Source: Providencia rettgeri
GTDB lineage: Bacteria; Pseudomonadota; Gammaproteobacteria; Enterobacterales; Enterobacteriaceae
Assembly: GCF_001874625.1 (NCBI RefSeq)
Contig: NZ_CP017671.1
Location: 1,922,001-1,986,000 of the forward strand
DNA: 64,000 nt
Direction: 5' to 3'
The position numbers were made by a program, and so were the translations under genes. Positions 28,920 to 37,714 of the stretch are shown one piece after another (within the stretch, counting starts at the first letter, position 1; each line of letters opens with the position of its first letter). Under the pieces are notes generated by a model that worked only from the letters and a program-made list of their open reading frames with translations, was not told the DNA's origin and did not search any database.

Positions 28920-31870
28920 AGATTGTCGTCTATGGCTGAAATCAACGAGTCTGGCGTGTACCGATAGACCAGCGAATGCACTCTAGTAGCGTCGATGCCG
29001 GTGACTCGGTAATTGAGATCCAAAGAGCGACTTTCTGAAATGCCGTTCCATCTGACCATACTGGTGACGGGGCCAAAGGGCGCTCGCTCGATCTGGCTTG
29101 CCAGGCTTGTTGTGGTGCCTGCTTGTGTCGTTGCCACCTCGATGACGTCACCGGCTAAATCACGGGTGTAGGAAACCTCACGACCACTGGGATACGTGAT
29201 CTTCGTGATGAGGCCTGCACCATCGTATTGGTACTGGGTAGTAAGGCTCTGCCCGTGGGTTTCCCAGGTCTCGTAAGCCAACCATCCTTCGGGTGTATAG
29301 CCATATCTCCGGACACCGTTGCCATCATCGACTGAGGTCAAGCGGCCCATGCCGTATGGTGAGGTTGCTTCGTCGTACCCGTACAGAATTGGCGATTCGC
29401 CAGCGACACCGCTGGATGCCTCGATGATCCGGTTCAGCGCGTCGTAGCTGTAGCTTGTGGTTTGTCCCTTGGCCGTCTTGCGCGTTGCCACGTTACCGGC
29501 TTCGTCATAGGTAATGTCGGTGGTGCCGGTGTCCGGGCTCCGGACCTGAGTCACTTCGCCAAAGCCGTTGTAGCTGTAGTAGGTCAGGCGCGAACGAGGG
29601 TCGGAGACACGGTAAACATCGCCGGTATCCTTGTAGAGCACCTGCGTGACCTTCCCGAGTGGATCGGTCGTTTGTGTCCGGTGATGGAAGCCGTCGTACT
29701 TGTAGGAGTGTGTGTTACCAGAGGGACTGGTCTCCTGTATCAGGTTTGCCACCACATCGTAGGAAAACGATGACTGATTGCTATAGGCGTCGGAGACACT
29801 GGAGAGCCAGCCGATTTCGTTGAAGATCCGGCGCTCTATCCAACGGGTCTGGCCCAGCGCATCGAGCAGTCGCTCTTCTACTGGGTTCCCGAGGTCATTG
29901 AGCTCAAGCTCGCGCCGGTTGCCCTGTGCATCTGTTTCCGCCACCAGCCGATGTGCAGCGTCGTACTCATAGCTGACGGTTGCACCATTTGGCTTAGTCA
30001 GCGAGCTCAGGAGGCCCACAGCATCATAGTTGTAGGCCGTGGTTCCTTCTGGTCCAGTGGAGCTGACAAGTCTTCCTCTGGCGTCATAGGTGAGGGTTTG
30101 GGTTACACCGTTGACGCCCTGAATGGTCCCGGCGCGACCGTTCGCGTCGTAGTCACCAAACTGCATCACCTGCCCCAGCGCGTTTGTTGTCCGGATCAGG
30201 TTGCCCTGGTCATCGTAGTCAAATGTCGTAACATCGCTGACGTCGGTGCGCGGACCATCAACCGAGGCCAACAGGCTCGGCTTTCCTGTACCAACAGGGG
30301 CATAGGTGTAGGTCCATGTCCGGGAAGCGCCCGAGCTGCGATCTGTGACCTTGCGGCTTATCACCCGGAGATGAGTGTCGTAGGTAAGCTCAGTGATCCT
30401 GGTTGGTTCCGTGATTTTTGCAGGGAGCGACTTGGAAGGAAGCCAGTCGGTCGTAACCTTGCCCCCATCCTGGTCTATCTGGGTGGTTTCCAATCCCCGG
30501 TCGTTATGGGTGAACGTGCGCTTCTGTCCAGCACGATCTGTAATGCTGGAGACGAGGCCTTTGCTGTCGTAGACGTAGGTTTCCTTGCCTCCCACAAAGC
30601 CGGTACACGGCGCACCCTCAACAACATCAGGCTTGAGCATCCCGTTGTGACGGCTGTAGGTATATCGCTGAACGTGGCCGAGGGCGTTGGTGACAGAGAC
30701 GCTTCCGTCAGCGTTGTAGCTTACCTGAGTCTTCTCTGCGCCCCCGGCGTGTTCACTTAGAACTGCCATCCCCTGAGCATCATATCCCCATGTGGCGAAA
30801 CGGTTGCCGTTCTCGTCCACCAGCCCAGAGAGCAAACCCGGTGCATTCGGGTCATCGTAGAGATAGCTGCGGCTCGTATTGTCCTGGTAGATCACTTCCG
30901 CCAGCTTGCCAGCGCTGTTGTACTGGTACTGAATACTGCCACCAGCAGGATCGGTGACACTGACCATGCGGCCATCTTGATGCTGGAACTGGATGTTGCG
31001 GCCAAAGCCGTCAGTGATCGAGGATAGCTCTCCGTTCAGATAGCTCAGGGTGATGTGATTGCCGTTGGGCTTCTCGATGCCGGTCAGTCGTCCGGTTTCA
31101 TCATAGGCCTCGACTACCCCGTCAGATTGAGTGTAACGCCAGCCGGTAGCATCCTTCGTCAAGGTATCATCGGTTTTCCATGTTGGCACCCAGACAGAGG
31201 ACGAGTTGTAGAACGCGAGTTGTTGCCCTTCTGGCCGGTGCAGGACAACCATGTTCTCACCGTACTTCGAGGCGTTGACCTCGACGCTCCGCGAGTAGGT
31301 ATGCCGCCAGCCGCCGAGCTCTTCATCAGGAAGGTGGCTATTGTAGTATCTGGTGAATGTGAAAGGGTCGGAGCCTCCGCTTTGATAATCCAGTTCAGCC
31401 TGGAACTTGTTGCCGGTGCCAAGATGGATAGGGTTCCCTACACACATGGTCGTTGTTGGTAAGCCGAGATCCCTGTCCAGGAACGGTGTTTTATCCATCT
31501 CACCCGGCAGAACATAGGTTGAGCGCCAGTAGACCGTAGCTGGGTCGCCAGTGCAGGTAGTGGGGTCATAATCGCCAGTAGCACCTAGATACTTAAAACA
31601 GATCCTGGAGACATAACGGCCATCACCATAACTGGCAACCGGATAAAGCGCATCCCCAACTGGCGTTCCCTTCCCTTGCTCCTCACCAGAGCGATAATTC
31701 TTCATGAAGGAATGCGCGTCTATGATGGTGTTGAAGCGCATTTTGTCTACTTCGGTGCTCACGGCTACAACCCGCCATTGTGCAAAAGCAACGCATGGCA
31801 AAGTTGCGAGCACCACAACGGCCAATGACCGCAGGTTTCGCATCAGTAAAAGGGAAGGTCTCGATCTCAT
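28920..31870 (-). pseudogene. rhs: rhs (YD-repeat) gene, 3' end cut by the Tn21-family transposon
   Basis: About 983 codons remain. A signal peptide (LAVVVLATLPCVAFA) is followed by DUF6531-like text (GNPIHLGTGNKFQAELDYQS) and many YD repeats such as YEYDAAHRLVAETDAQGN and YSYDALNRIIEA. Rhs proteins form a secreted shell around a C-terminal toxin. The transposon repeat at 28919 removes the core end and toxin; the frame runs on to 28841. In IncC plasmids the ARI-A island lies at rhs, which supports the plasmid assignment. ATG 31870 has GGAG, held in a hairpin. Confidence 0.85.
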
Positions 31871-31874
31871 TTAC

Positions 31875-31898
31875 AGCTCCAGTTTTTATGCTGGAGCT
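31875..31898 (-). promoter_or_regulatory. Hairpin covering the rhs ribosome binding site
   Basis: Perfect 8-bp stem (AGCTCCAG / CTGGAGCT) with an 8-nt A-rich loop. In the rhs mRNA the 3' arm contains GGAG, 5-8 nt before ATG, so the hairpin must open for translation. Confidence 0.65.
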
Positions 31899-32002
31899 AT
31901 TTTCAGGTGGGAGAGTCGTTATCAACGACTGCGTTTTTGCCCTTTTAGGGTATGAATACGTGATTTGGAGAGGTTGTGTATTCAGAACAAATGAGAAGCA
32001 GG

Positions 32003-32728
32003 TTACTCATTTCGCTCAAACACTGTGACAAGAACACGTTTTTGGTTGTCGTCGTTGATCACCATCAGGTACTTGAACTTGGAATCTCTATGGCCCCAGA
32101 CTTCCACGTTATCTACGCGGCCATACTTTCTGGCTTTATGGCGAGCCACTTTCTCGTCAAAGGGTTGAACCTGTAACTCTGGATGCTGGAGGCGACCAAC
32201 GAGTGAGGCCCACGGTTTTTTAGGGTCTCCAGAGGTTATCCGGGCCTGATACTGATCGATGGCATGTTGAGTAACAAGGACGGGACCAATGGCCGGTGTA
32301 GAGATTTCGTCATGGGTTTGAGTATAGGCTTGCTTGTCCACATCGAGGAGCTCAACGTTGCCCTCACCCGGCTCATCCATAAACTCCATGCTCTGCGAAA
32401 CTTCAATAGTAGCGCCCTTTAAACGTCCAGTGAGGCAAGCCGCAAACTTGAATGCAAACTCCTTGGTGGATTTGCCCAGCGCCAGCTTTTTAATCGCACC
32501 TTTGGATACCACCAGCTTGTAACCAGCACCAGCACCTGGCTCTCTGCAAAAAACCTGTTTGTCCAGCGCCAGATAGCGAATGGCTACGAGCTCAGCCAAA
32601 AGATCTGCCTCCTCGTTGTCAAAATCAATACGAACATCAAGGATGCCTTTCCGTTTTGTACCAACGCGCCAGAATACAAGGGCTGAATTATTAGAAGTTT
32701 TCTTCGAGACAGTAGTCAGTGTCATCAT
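32003..32728 (-). CDS. Unknown backbone protein, 241 residues
   Basis: No family recognised. Start at ATG 32728 (a second ATG follows directly) with GGAGAAA upstream, partly inside the dyad at 32740-32757. The sequence is soluble, mixed alpha/beta, with a middle acidic stretch (DEPGEGNVELLDVDKQ) and a basic C-terminal part (KVARHKARKYGRVDNVEVWGH) that could bind nucleic acid. The C-terminal part, with HAIDQYQARI and KYLMVINDDNQKRVLVTVFER, looks like a small nuclease or toxin-type fold, but this is a guess. Downstream is rhs. Confidence 0.75.
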   Translation of the reverse strand: MMTLTTVSKKTSNNSALVFWRVGTKRKGILDVRIDFDNEEADLLAELVAIRYLALDKQVFCREPGAGAGYKLVVSKGAIKKLALGKSTKEFAFKFAACLTGRLKGATIEVSQSMEFMDEPGEGNVELLDVDKQAYTQTHDEISTPAIGPVLVTQHAIDQYQARITSGDPKKPWASLVGRLQHPELQVQPFDEKVARHKARKYGRVDNVEVWGHRDSKFKYLMVINDDNQKRVLVTVFERNE

Positions 32729-32739
32729 GGTCTATTTCT

Positions 32740-32757
32740 CCATTATCGGGATAATGG
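32740..32757. promoter_or_regulatory. Perfect dyad upstream of the 241-residue gene
   Basis: CCATTATC-GG-GATAATGG: 8-bp arms with a 2-bp centre. It lies just upstream of, and touches, the Shine-Dalgarno of the gene at 32728, so it could be an operator or an mRNA hairpin. Confidence 0.55.
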
Positions 32758-32841
32758 TCGGCATCGCCGCCAGCACCCCTATTCGTTAGGGTTCATTTAG
32801 ATGCTACCACGGGTTTTAAAAATGCAACCCCTAGTGCCACT

Positions 32842-33216
32842 CTATTTGTGGTCCCAAGTATTTTTATAAGCTCGGGCTAGGCGTTTCTCTATCACTTCTG
32901 ACAAATTGCAACCATCGACTTCTGCCAACCGCTTCAAAATCCTGTGGGCTTTATCGCTTATAGTTATGCTTTTACCAACACCATATCCCCTTCTGCGACG
33001 TTGCCTAATTGATGTCCCGAGTTTATTGATTTGCTCTGCTGTCAGATATTTATTAATCCATTCAGTGAGTTCTGATGGTGATCGCCCCATGCTGTTCAGG
33101 CTGTCCACGGCTTCAAGTTTCTTATCGAATGGGACGTCACGCCAGAAAGCTGGGCGCGAAGCAGCTCTGAGGAGATAGATCGCCGTAGCCTGAGCATCTT
33201 CATTGGATACTTTCAA
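32842..33216 (-). CDS. MatP-like ribbon-helix-helix DNA-binding protein
   Basis: 124 residues from a TTG at 33216, preceded by AAAGG at about 8 nt; a GTG nine codons earlier lies in the operator. The middle and end resemble E. coli MatP: WINKYLTAEQINKLGTSIRQ then RRRRG, compared with MatP WI-K-MNPE-N-MKQTIRARRKR, followed by a ribbon-helix-helix (KSITISDKAHRILKRLAEVD, NLSEVIEKRL). MatP binds matS and organises the terminus region. The shorter protein lacks much of MatP's N- and C-terminal extensions. Probably a DNA-binding regulator or plasmid organiser; the link is by eye only. Confidence 0.65.
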   Translation of the reverse strand: MKVSNEDAQATAIYLLRAASRPAFWRDVPFDKKLEAVDSLNSMGRSPSELTEWINKYLTAEQINKLGTSIRQRRRRGYGVGKSITISDKAHRILKRLAEVDGCNLSEVIEKRLARAYKNTWDHK

Positions 33217-33231
33217 AAAAACACCTTTACC

Positions 33232-33267
33232 GTTACATGTCACACCAACTTCATCGTGACATGTAAC
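33232..33267. promoter_or_regulatory. Double operator, 12-bp inverted repeats, upstream of the MatP-like gene
   Basis: GTTACATGTCAC (33232-33243) and its exact complement GTGACATGTAAC (33256-33267), 12 bp apart. Each arm is itself nearly palindromic (GTKAC-AT-GTMAC), close to matS (GTGACRNYGTCAC) but one base shorter. Probably bound by the product of the downstream gene. Confidence 0.65.
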
Positions 33268-33284
33268 ACTTCAAACTGCAAGTA

Positions 33285-33312
33285 TAAAAAAAGGCCAGCT
33301 ATTGCTGGCCTT
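33285..33312 (-). terminator. Intrinsic terminator
   Basis: On the minus strand AAGGCCAGC-AATA-GCTGGCCTT followed by T6. It ends the transcript carrying the small membrane-protein genes at 33337 and 33463. Confidence 0.88.
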
Positions 33313-33336
33313 TACGTTCATTATCGCAGTTACTCT

Positions 33337-33453
33337 TTAGGCGTTGTGATGCTTTTTTTCCTTCTGTTTCTCATGGTAGAGATACAGACTGCCGCCAGTG
33401 ACGACAGTGAAAAAAATGAGCAACCCCAACATGCCTAATGTGAAAGCGTCCAT
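33337..33453 (-). CDS. Small membrane protein, 38 residues
   Basis: Starts at ATG 33453 with AAGGGGG 5 nt upstream. One hydrophobic helix (LGMLGLLIFFTVVTGGSLYL) and a charged tail (YHEKQKEKKHHNA), so probably N-out or N-in single-pass membrane. It follows the 79-residue membrane-protein gene by 9 bp and precedes the terminator, so the two form an operon. Too short for family assignment, but ribosome site, spacing and terminator support it. Confidence 0.7.
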   Translation of the reverse strand: MDAFTLGMLGLLIFFTVVTGGSLYLYHEKQKEKKHHNA

Positions 33454-33462
33454 TTGACCCCC

Positions 33463-33702
33463 TTAGGAATTGCTGACCTTGGTTAAGATTATACCATAGA
33501 TCCACAGGATAACCCCAATGACCAACACCAAACCGGCTTCTTTGACGGTTATAGTGTCCCCAGATACAGCCAATCCTACAATACCGACACCGATGGCTGT
33601 TACGGCGACCTTACGCAGGTCTTCACCGATAGCTCCCAGAGTCTTCTTGTCAGGAGAGAAAAGACGCACAAACCACGTCTTAATACGCAAAAACTTTTTC
33701 AT
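33463..33702 (-). CDS. Small two-helix membrane protein, 79 residues
   Basis: Starts at ATG 33702 with GGAGG 6 nt upstream. A basic N-terminus (MKKFLRIKTWFVRLFSPDKK) precedes two hydrophobic helices (VAVTAIGVGIVGLAVSG and LVLVIGVILWIYGIIL), a hairpin in the inner membrane. Function unknown. Its leader carries a hairpin (ATGCCC...GGGCAT) like other genes in this block. Confidence 0.75.
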   Translation of the reverse strand: MKKFLRIKTWFVRLFSPDKKTLGAIGEDLRKVAVTAIGVGIVGLAVSGDTITVKEAGLVLVIGVILWIYGIILTKVSNS

Positions 33703-33774
33703 GATTACCTCCATAGTTGAAGAGGAGGCGAATCATGCCCGAGAGGGCATGAACACCCCCTCAGGGTTAAAGTT

Positions 33775-34053
33775 TTAGGCAGACAAAGCTGTTGGCTTCG
33801 CCTTGTTCATCTTCATTGAGTTAATGATCTTCGTCGCTTCATCAGCAAACGGGCCAGTAACTTGGATAGGCTCCCTTCTTGCGAAGGAGGCTGTCACCAT
33901 CATTCTCTGGCCGTGCATCAGATGACGATACCGAGACCGCATAAGCTCAACGTAGGCCGCAGAGTCCCCCTCCCACCCCTCAGGGGGAGAAAAGGGGCAC
34001 ACCGCGTCGTTACCAGGCGTTGTATCAACCTTCGAGACATCAATGACGGCCAT
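33775..34053 (-). CDS. Unknown 92-residue protein
   Basis: Starts at ATG 34053 (AAGGAG upstream, inside the end of the primase gene, 14-bp overlap), so it is translationally coupled to the primase-like gene. The sequence AAYVELMRSRYRHLMHGQRM and FADEATKIINSMK suggests a helical protein; the first 30 residues are low-complexity. No family recognised. Confidence 0.7.
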   Translation of the reverse strand: MAVIDVSKVDTTPGNDAVCPFSPPEGWEGDSAAYVELMRSRYRHLMHGQRMMVTASFARREPIQVTGPFADEATKIINSMKMNKAKPTALSA

Positions 34054-35767
34054 ACTCAGCTCTCCTTCTCGCAATGAAATCGCGCAGGTAGCGAGCATTC
34101 GGGAAACCGAGGCTTCCCTGACTCATCAGGACATCGTTCCAGTCAATCCCTTTCGCTCTGGGCGGGATCGGGAGTTTAGGCAGCAGGACGTACACACGAA
34201 TGCCGCGCTTCTCCAGCTTGGCTTTCAGCACGTTCGCTGACTTCTCACCAGTCACAGACTTATCTTTGTCAGCCCAGATCAGTACGGTGTGAACACCTTC
34301 TGGAACCTCGAAGGACTCCATCAGGGTCGCATTGACCGTTGACCAAACCGGGATTTGAGTGACTCGATAAGCTGACAGGGCTGTTTCCAGCCCTTCTGCA
34401 ACACCCAGGATACCCTCAGTCGGTTCACCGAGGCGGATGGCCGCGCCATTGACATCCAAACCGTCAGGAATGGGCATCATCTTCTTGGCGTTGCCGACCT
34501 TGGCTTTTTTACCGTTTTGGGTGAGATAGGTGCGGTGGAGCGTTACCAGGTTGCCTTCCACATCTCGGATAGCGCAGACGATAGCCGGGAATTTCCCAAC
34601 TTCATTGCCATCTTCGTCGTAGTAGGCCATAGCCGGATTGAACCGCAGACAGTCTGTTTTTTCTACTTCATCAACCTTGAACAGAAGCTCGCGGTTTTTG
34701 AAGTACAGACGCATTGGCTCAGTCACATGACTGGAGAACGGCAAACACTCGTTCCATACCTTCTCGATTTTCTCACGGAGACGAGCACTGTAAGCGCGTT
34801 CGCGCTCCATTCTCTTCTCCATTTCTTCTTGGAGCTCAAGCAGCCAAGGCTTAGGTTGTTCACGAAACATCGGAACAACTTTCGGCTTGTTTTCGCTGCT
34901 TTGCTCTTCCGGTTGTGTGGCCGCATGTTGTACTTGCGGTGCCGGAGCTTCTACCGTGCGGTTGACCACAGGGGCCGACTCAACATGGTGACTCACCGGC
35001 TCAACACCACCGTTCGAGCGAGCGCGGAACTGCGTTACCGTAGCGCCGCGACGTTCCACCAGCCAGGTGTTGCGATGCGTTTGCATAGGTTGTTCTCTCA
35101 CAACATTCCCCTGCTCGTCCTTAACTTCAACGACGACAGTTACAGGCTCGCGCCCGAGGTTTGTCATGACGATCTCATCCCCATACTTGGCTTCACTTTC
35201 ACCAATGGCTCTTTCAAGATCCACGCCCCAGATGGTGCGTTCCAAACCGCTCTTGTCACGGATGAAGGCAAAGTAGCTGAGCTCGTTGTCTTCGTTATGC
35301 TCATAAGGAGCTTTACCGTGGGCAATCAGAGTACCGGCAATGGATTTTTTACGATTCTTGGAATCGAGAACCTTGTTATTCACCTTCATAGGCTCTTGCT
35401 GAACAGGCGCTTTGGCCTGGACAGGAGCTCGTGTCGGTGCAGCGGCTTGTTGATACTGGGGTTGCTCTTTCTCAACGCCCAGATAATCACCAACCTCGCT
35501 CAGGCACTGTTTAAAGTCCCAGTTATTGAGCCACATCAGCAGCTCAAAACCATCATGATTGGCACCGCATGTATTGCATACGCCGCCACCAGTCAGGTGG
35601 GCATCCTTGAACAGTCGGAAGCCATCTTTCCCGCCGTGGATAGGACAAGAAACATGACGACCAGGTTTACGGAGAGCTGGTTCAAGATGGGGCGCTAGGG
35701 CCGCCAGGATGAATAGCCAGTTTCCGTTTGCAGCTTCACGAACGGTGTCAGCTTTGTAGTAAGACAT
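34040..35767 (-). CDS. Primase-like protein with zinc finger and TOPRIM domain
   Basis: 575 residues from MSYYKADTVREAAN (ATG 35767, AAGGAG upstream). An N-terminal zinc-binding motif (CPIHGGKDGFRLF ... CNTCG, residues about 38-65) and a C-terminal TOPRIM region (GVAEGLETALSAYRV with the Glu, and VLIWADKDKSVTGEKSA with the Asp pair) resemble phage P4/plasmid-type primases with a DUF7146-like core. A long Gln/Pro/Glu-rich linker separates them. There is no helicase domain. It probably primes plasmid DNA synthesis, perhaps after transfer. Confidence 0.8.
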   Translation of the reverse strand: MSYYKADTVREAANGNWLFILAALAPHLEPALRKPGRHVSCPIHGGKDGFRLFKDAHLTGGGVCNTCGANHDGFELLMWLNNWDFKQCLSEVGDYLGVEKEQPQYQQAAAPTRAPVQAKAPVQQEPMKVNNKVLDSKNRKKSIAGTLIAHGKAPYEHNEDNELSYFAFIRDKSGLERTIWGVDLERAIGESEAKYGDEIVMTNLGREPVTVVVEVKDEQGNVVREQPMQTHRNTWLVERRGATVTQFRARSNGGVEPVSHHVESAPVVNRTVEAPAPQVQHAATQPEEQSSENKPKVVPMFREQPKPWLLELQEEMEKRMERERAYSARLREKIEKVWNECLPFSSHVTEPMRLYFKNRELLFKVDEVEKTDCLRFNPAMAYYDEDGNEVGKFPAIVCAIRDVEGNLVTLHRTYLTQNGKKAKVGNAKKMMPIPDGLDVNGAAIRLGEPTEGILGVAEGLETALSAYRVTQIPVWSTVNATLMESFEVPEGVHTVLIWADKDKSVTGEKSANVLKAKLEKRGIRVYVLLPKLPIPPRAKGIDWNDVLMSQGSLGFPNARYLRDFIARRRAEYGRH

Positions 35768-35944
35768 AGGTTTTCTCCTTAGCGTGAACCCCAGCATCGA
35801 GGCTTCCTTAAACCCCCGTCGCCAGGGTTTTAAGGAAACCCCGACACCGGGAGAATGTGCCAAGGAGGCTCCCCAGCCGGGGAGAACTCCCCGGCGAGGG
35901 GTTTAAAAAGGTCGCCCCCGAAACGGAGGCGAATTTTGTGAATA
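35768..35944 (-). other. Structured leader of the primase-like gene
   Basis: No gene. On the minus strand it holds a terminator (35905-35931) and then three more GC-rich stems, including TTCCTTAAAACCC / GGGTTTAAGGAA, before AAGGAG. Confidence 0.6.
35905..35931 (-). terminator. Intrinsic terminator after the gene at 35945
   Basis: CGCCTCCG-TTT-CGGGGGCG stem (one G.T pair) followed by ACC and T5 on the minus strand. Confidence 0.75.
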
Positions 35945-36331
35945 TCACAAGCACAAATGAGTGCCATCTTCCGAGGCCATCATGATTGTGACATCTGCGG
36001 TTACAGGATCTGACTTAATCACAACCTCAGTGGGTTTGAAAAAGCCATCTACAGTGGGCATGGGGTAATAAAGACGAATCTTTCCCCAATTCTTGTTGTC
36101 GGTAAAAGCGACCTTTGTTTGAGCAACACAAAGCTGCAAAAACATGAAAAGGAAGTCTTCTACCGAGTGCTTACCATCTGCACCAAATACTCCATCGACA
36201 ATTGCCGGGGTCACTGCCACATTGGTCAGGAAACCAGCTTGTTTACCGATGGAAGATTGGTCCACCAGCAGACCATCATTGATGGCTTGTTGACGGATTT
36301 GGGCGAGGTCCAATTTAGCTACTTGGTTCAT
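35945..36331 (-). CDS. Unknown 128-residue backbone protein
   Basis: Starts at ATG 36331 with GGAG 9 nt upstream (in GGAGTACACC, which the leader hairpin can pair). No recognisable domain. N-terminal helical half (LAQIRQQAINDGLLVDQSSI), C-terminal beta-rich half (WGKIRLYYPMPTVDGFFKP, ADVTIMMASEDG). Cytoplasmic. Position in the block is between a 48-residue gene and the primase-like gene; a terminator follows. Confidence 0.75.
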   Translation of the reverse strand: MNQVAKLDLAQIRQQAINDGLLVDQSSIGKQAGFLTNVAVTPAIVDGVFGADGKHSVEDFLFMFLQLCVAQTKVAFTDNKNWGKIRLYYPMPTVDGFFKPTEVVIKSDPVTADVTIMMASEDGTHLCL

Positions 36332-36437
36332 AAGGTGTACTCCAAAGTTAATGGGTACACCTACCCCGTGCGGGGAAGTGTACCCGCATGGGTTATTGAA
36401 AGGTCACGGCCAAAGCCGAGCTTTAAGGTTCCGAGTT

Positions 36438-36584
36438 TTACGCTGGCTGAATGCGCCAAAGAACGGTCGGAGGAAACGAGTCAGCGACACGCTTCACATT
36501 CGCGTAAAGAGTGTCCTTAAAGACACGCTCTAAGCGACGACCACCTTGACGATAAACCAACTTAAAGTCTTGGAATTTGTTCAT
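36438..36584 (-). CDS. Small basic protein, 48 residues
   Basis: Starts at ATG 36584, directly after GGAGGTATCC. Sequence begins MNKFQDFKLVYRQGGRRLER and ends VLWRIQPA; strongly basic (many Arg, Lys). No family. Supported by the ribosome site, the typical leader hairpin whose arm pairs with that site over 9 bases, and tight packing with the gene at 36331. Confidence 0.65.
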   Translation of the reverse strand: MNKFQDFKLVYRQGGRRLERVFKDTLYANVKRVADSFPPTVLWRIQPA

Positions 36585-36646
36585 GGATACCTCCAGAAAT
36601 AACGGGAGGTATCTCCAGCAGGAGATAGACTCCCGCAGGGATTAAT

Positions 36647-36715
36647 AAATTAACGTTAATTTGCTGTTTGTTTTTGGCGACCAGCTATCGCACGCTTTCG
36701 CCCTCAGGGAGGACA
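36647..36715 (-). promoter_or_regulatory. Backbone control element, copy 1 (UAGCUGG stem-loop plus palindrome)
   Basis: Minus strand: stem CCTC/GAGG, GAAA, stem GCGA-TAGCTGG-TCGC (36677-36691), CAAAAACAAACAGC, then palindrome AAATTAACGTTAATTT (36647-36662). A terminator-like stem (CTTACTCATGG/CCATCAGTAAG) lies before it. Confidence 0.6.
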
Positions 36716-36788
36716 AAATCTGCTTACTGATGGCTTAACCATGAGTAAGAAGACTTGGGAAGTAAAGCAGGGGTTTCCCCCTGCCTTG

Positions 36789-37640
36789 TTATGCCGCTTT
36801 GAGGTGGCGAGAGAAAAAGTCCCTGGTTTGCTGGATAGCGCCCCGGAGAAGTTCTCGTCTGTAGCCAGCGTAGCTCTTGTCATCACTGGCAACGGTCAAG
36901 CCGTGCAGACTCTCTTCACCCAGGACAATCTCGTTTTCACGAGAGAGTACCTCAACACGTAGGCCAAGCACTCGCTCTTTCCCTTCCAGGATAGAACAAA
37001 TTGTTTGGTCTCTTACTTCGTCATCCCAGTGGCCCATATCGAAATCCCGCTCAGGGAGTTCAGTAACACGCACCAGGTAGTTTTCAGTGGCCCGTTCCCA
37101 AACCACTTCATCTTCGCATGGAGAGGCCTCGATCAGCGAGTACCCGTCCGCTTCGAGCTTCTTGGAAAGACTTTTTACATCATCCGCCAGCTCCAGCACA
37201 AAGCGTTCCCAGAGGTCTTGCCAGCGCTCGACCATATCCTGGTTAATCCCTTCAATGCCGGTGCCAATCATGGAATCATCATCAGGGAAGATCCCTGTGA
37301 AGTCCACGTTGTCGTCGATGTTCATGCAGTTCCAATGGCTGTAGTGATGCCCGTGACTATTCCGAGTAATGGACAGGTCACAGGAACCATATTCGCGGAG
37401 GACAGAAAGCATATTCTCAATGTCTTTCTGTGCCATCAGGTTCTTCACGCGGCTGACAGCATCCACTTGGCCGGGCTCAGTGCTGAATAGGCGATTCATG
37501 AGAGCTTTGACGTCATCAACGCTCAAATCCCCGTAGAAGGCTACGCCATCCCCCTGGCAGTATCCGAGACTGTACTCAATCGTCAGATCATCCGGGTATC
37601 CACACTTAACCAGTTCGTTTTGAAAATGCTGTTTAATCAT
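36789..37640 (-). CDS. Unknown 283-residue backbone protein
   Basis: Starts at ATG 37640 with AAGGAG 7 nt upstream. Rich in acidic residues and Trp, with a central SITRNSHGHHYSHWNCMNID and IEGINQDMVERWQDLWERF, and a C-terminal DSKSYAGYRR-like helix. The N-terminal part (TIEYSLGYCQGDGVAFYGDL) is a pattern I associate with antirestriction-type or plasmid ArdC-unrelated hypothetical proteins, but no assignment is safe. Last gene before control element 1. Confidence 0.72.
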   Translation of the reverse strand: MIKQHFQNELVKCGYPDDLTIEYSLGYCQGDGVAFYGDLSVDDVKALMNRLFSTEPGQVDAVSRVKNLMAQKDIENMLSVLREYGSCDLSITRNSHGHHYSHWNCMNIDDNVDFTGIFPDDDSMIGTGIEGINQDMVERWQDLWERFVLELADDVKSLSKKLEADGYSLIEASPCEDEVVWERATENYLVRVTELPERDFDMGHWDDEVRDQTICSILEGKERVLGLRVEVLSRENEIVLGEESLHGLTVASDDKSYAGYRRELLRGAIQQTRDFFSRHLKAA

Positions 37641-37714
37641 TGGTATCTCCTTAATTTCAGAGGGAGACACCATCCCCTCAGGGACCGATGTCCCCCGTGG
37701 GGTTAATGTTTGGG

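Noticed and set aside
34517..35698. 393-residue plus-strand reading frame opposite the primase-like gene
   Set aside because: Shadow frame; the minus-strand protein has zinc and TOPRIM motifs and a good ribosome site.
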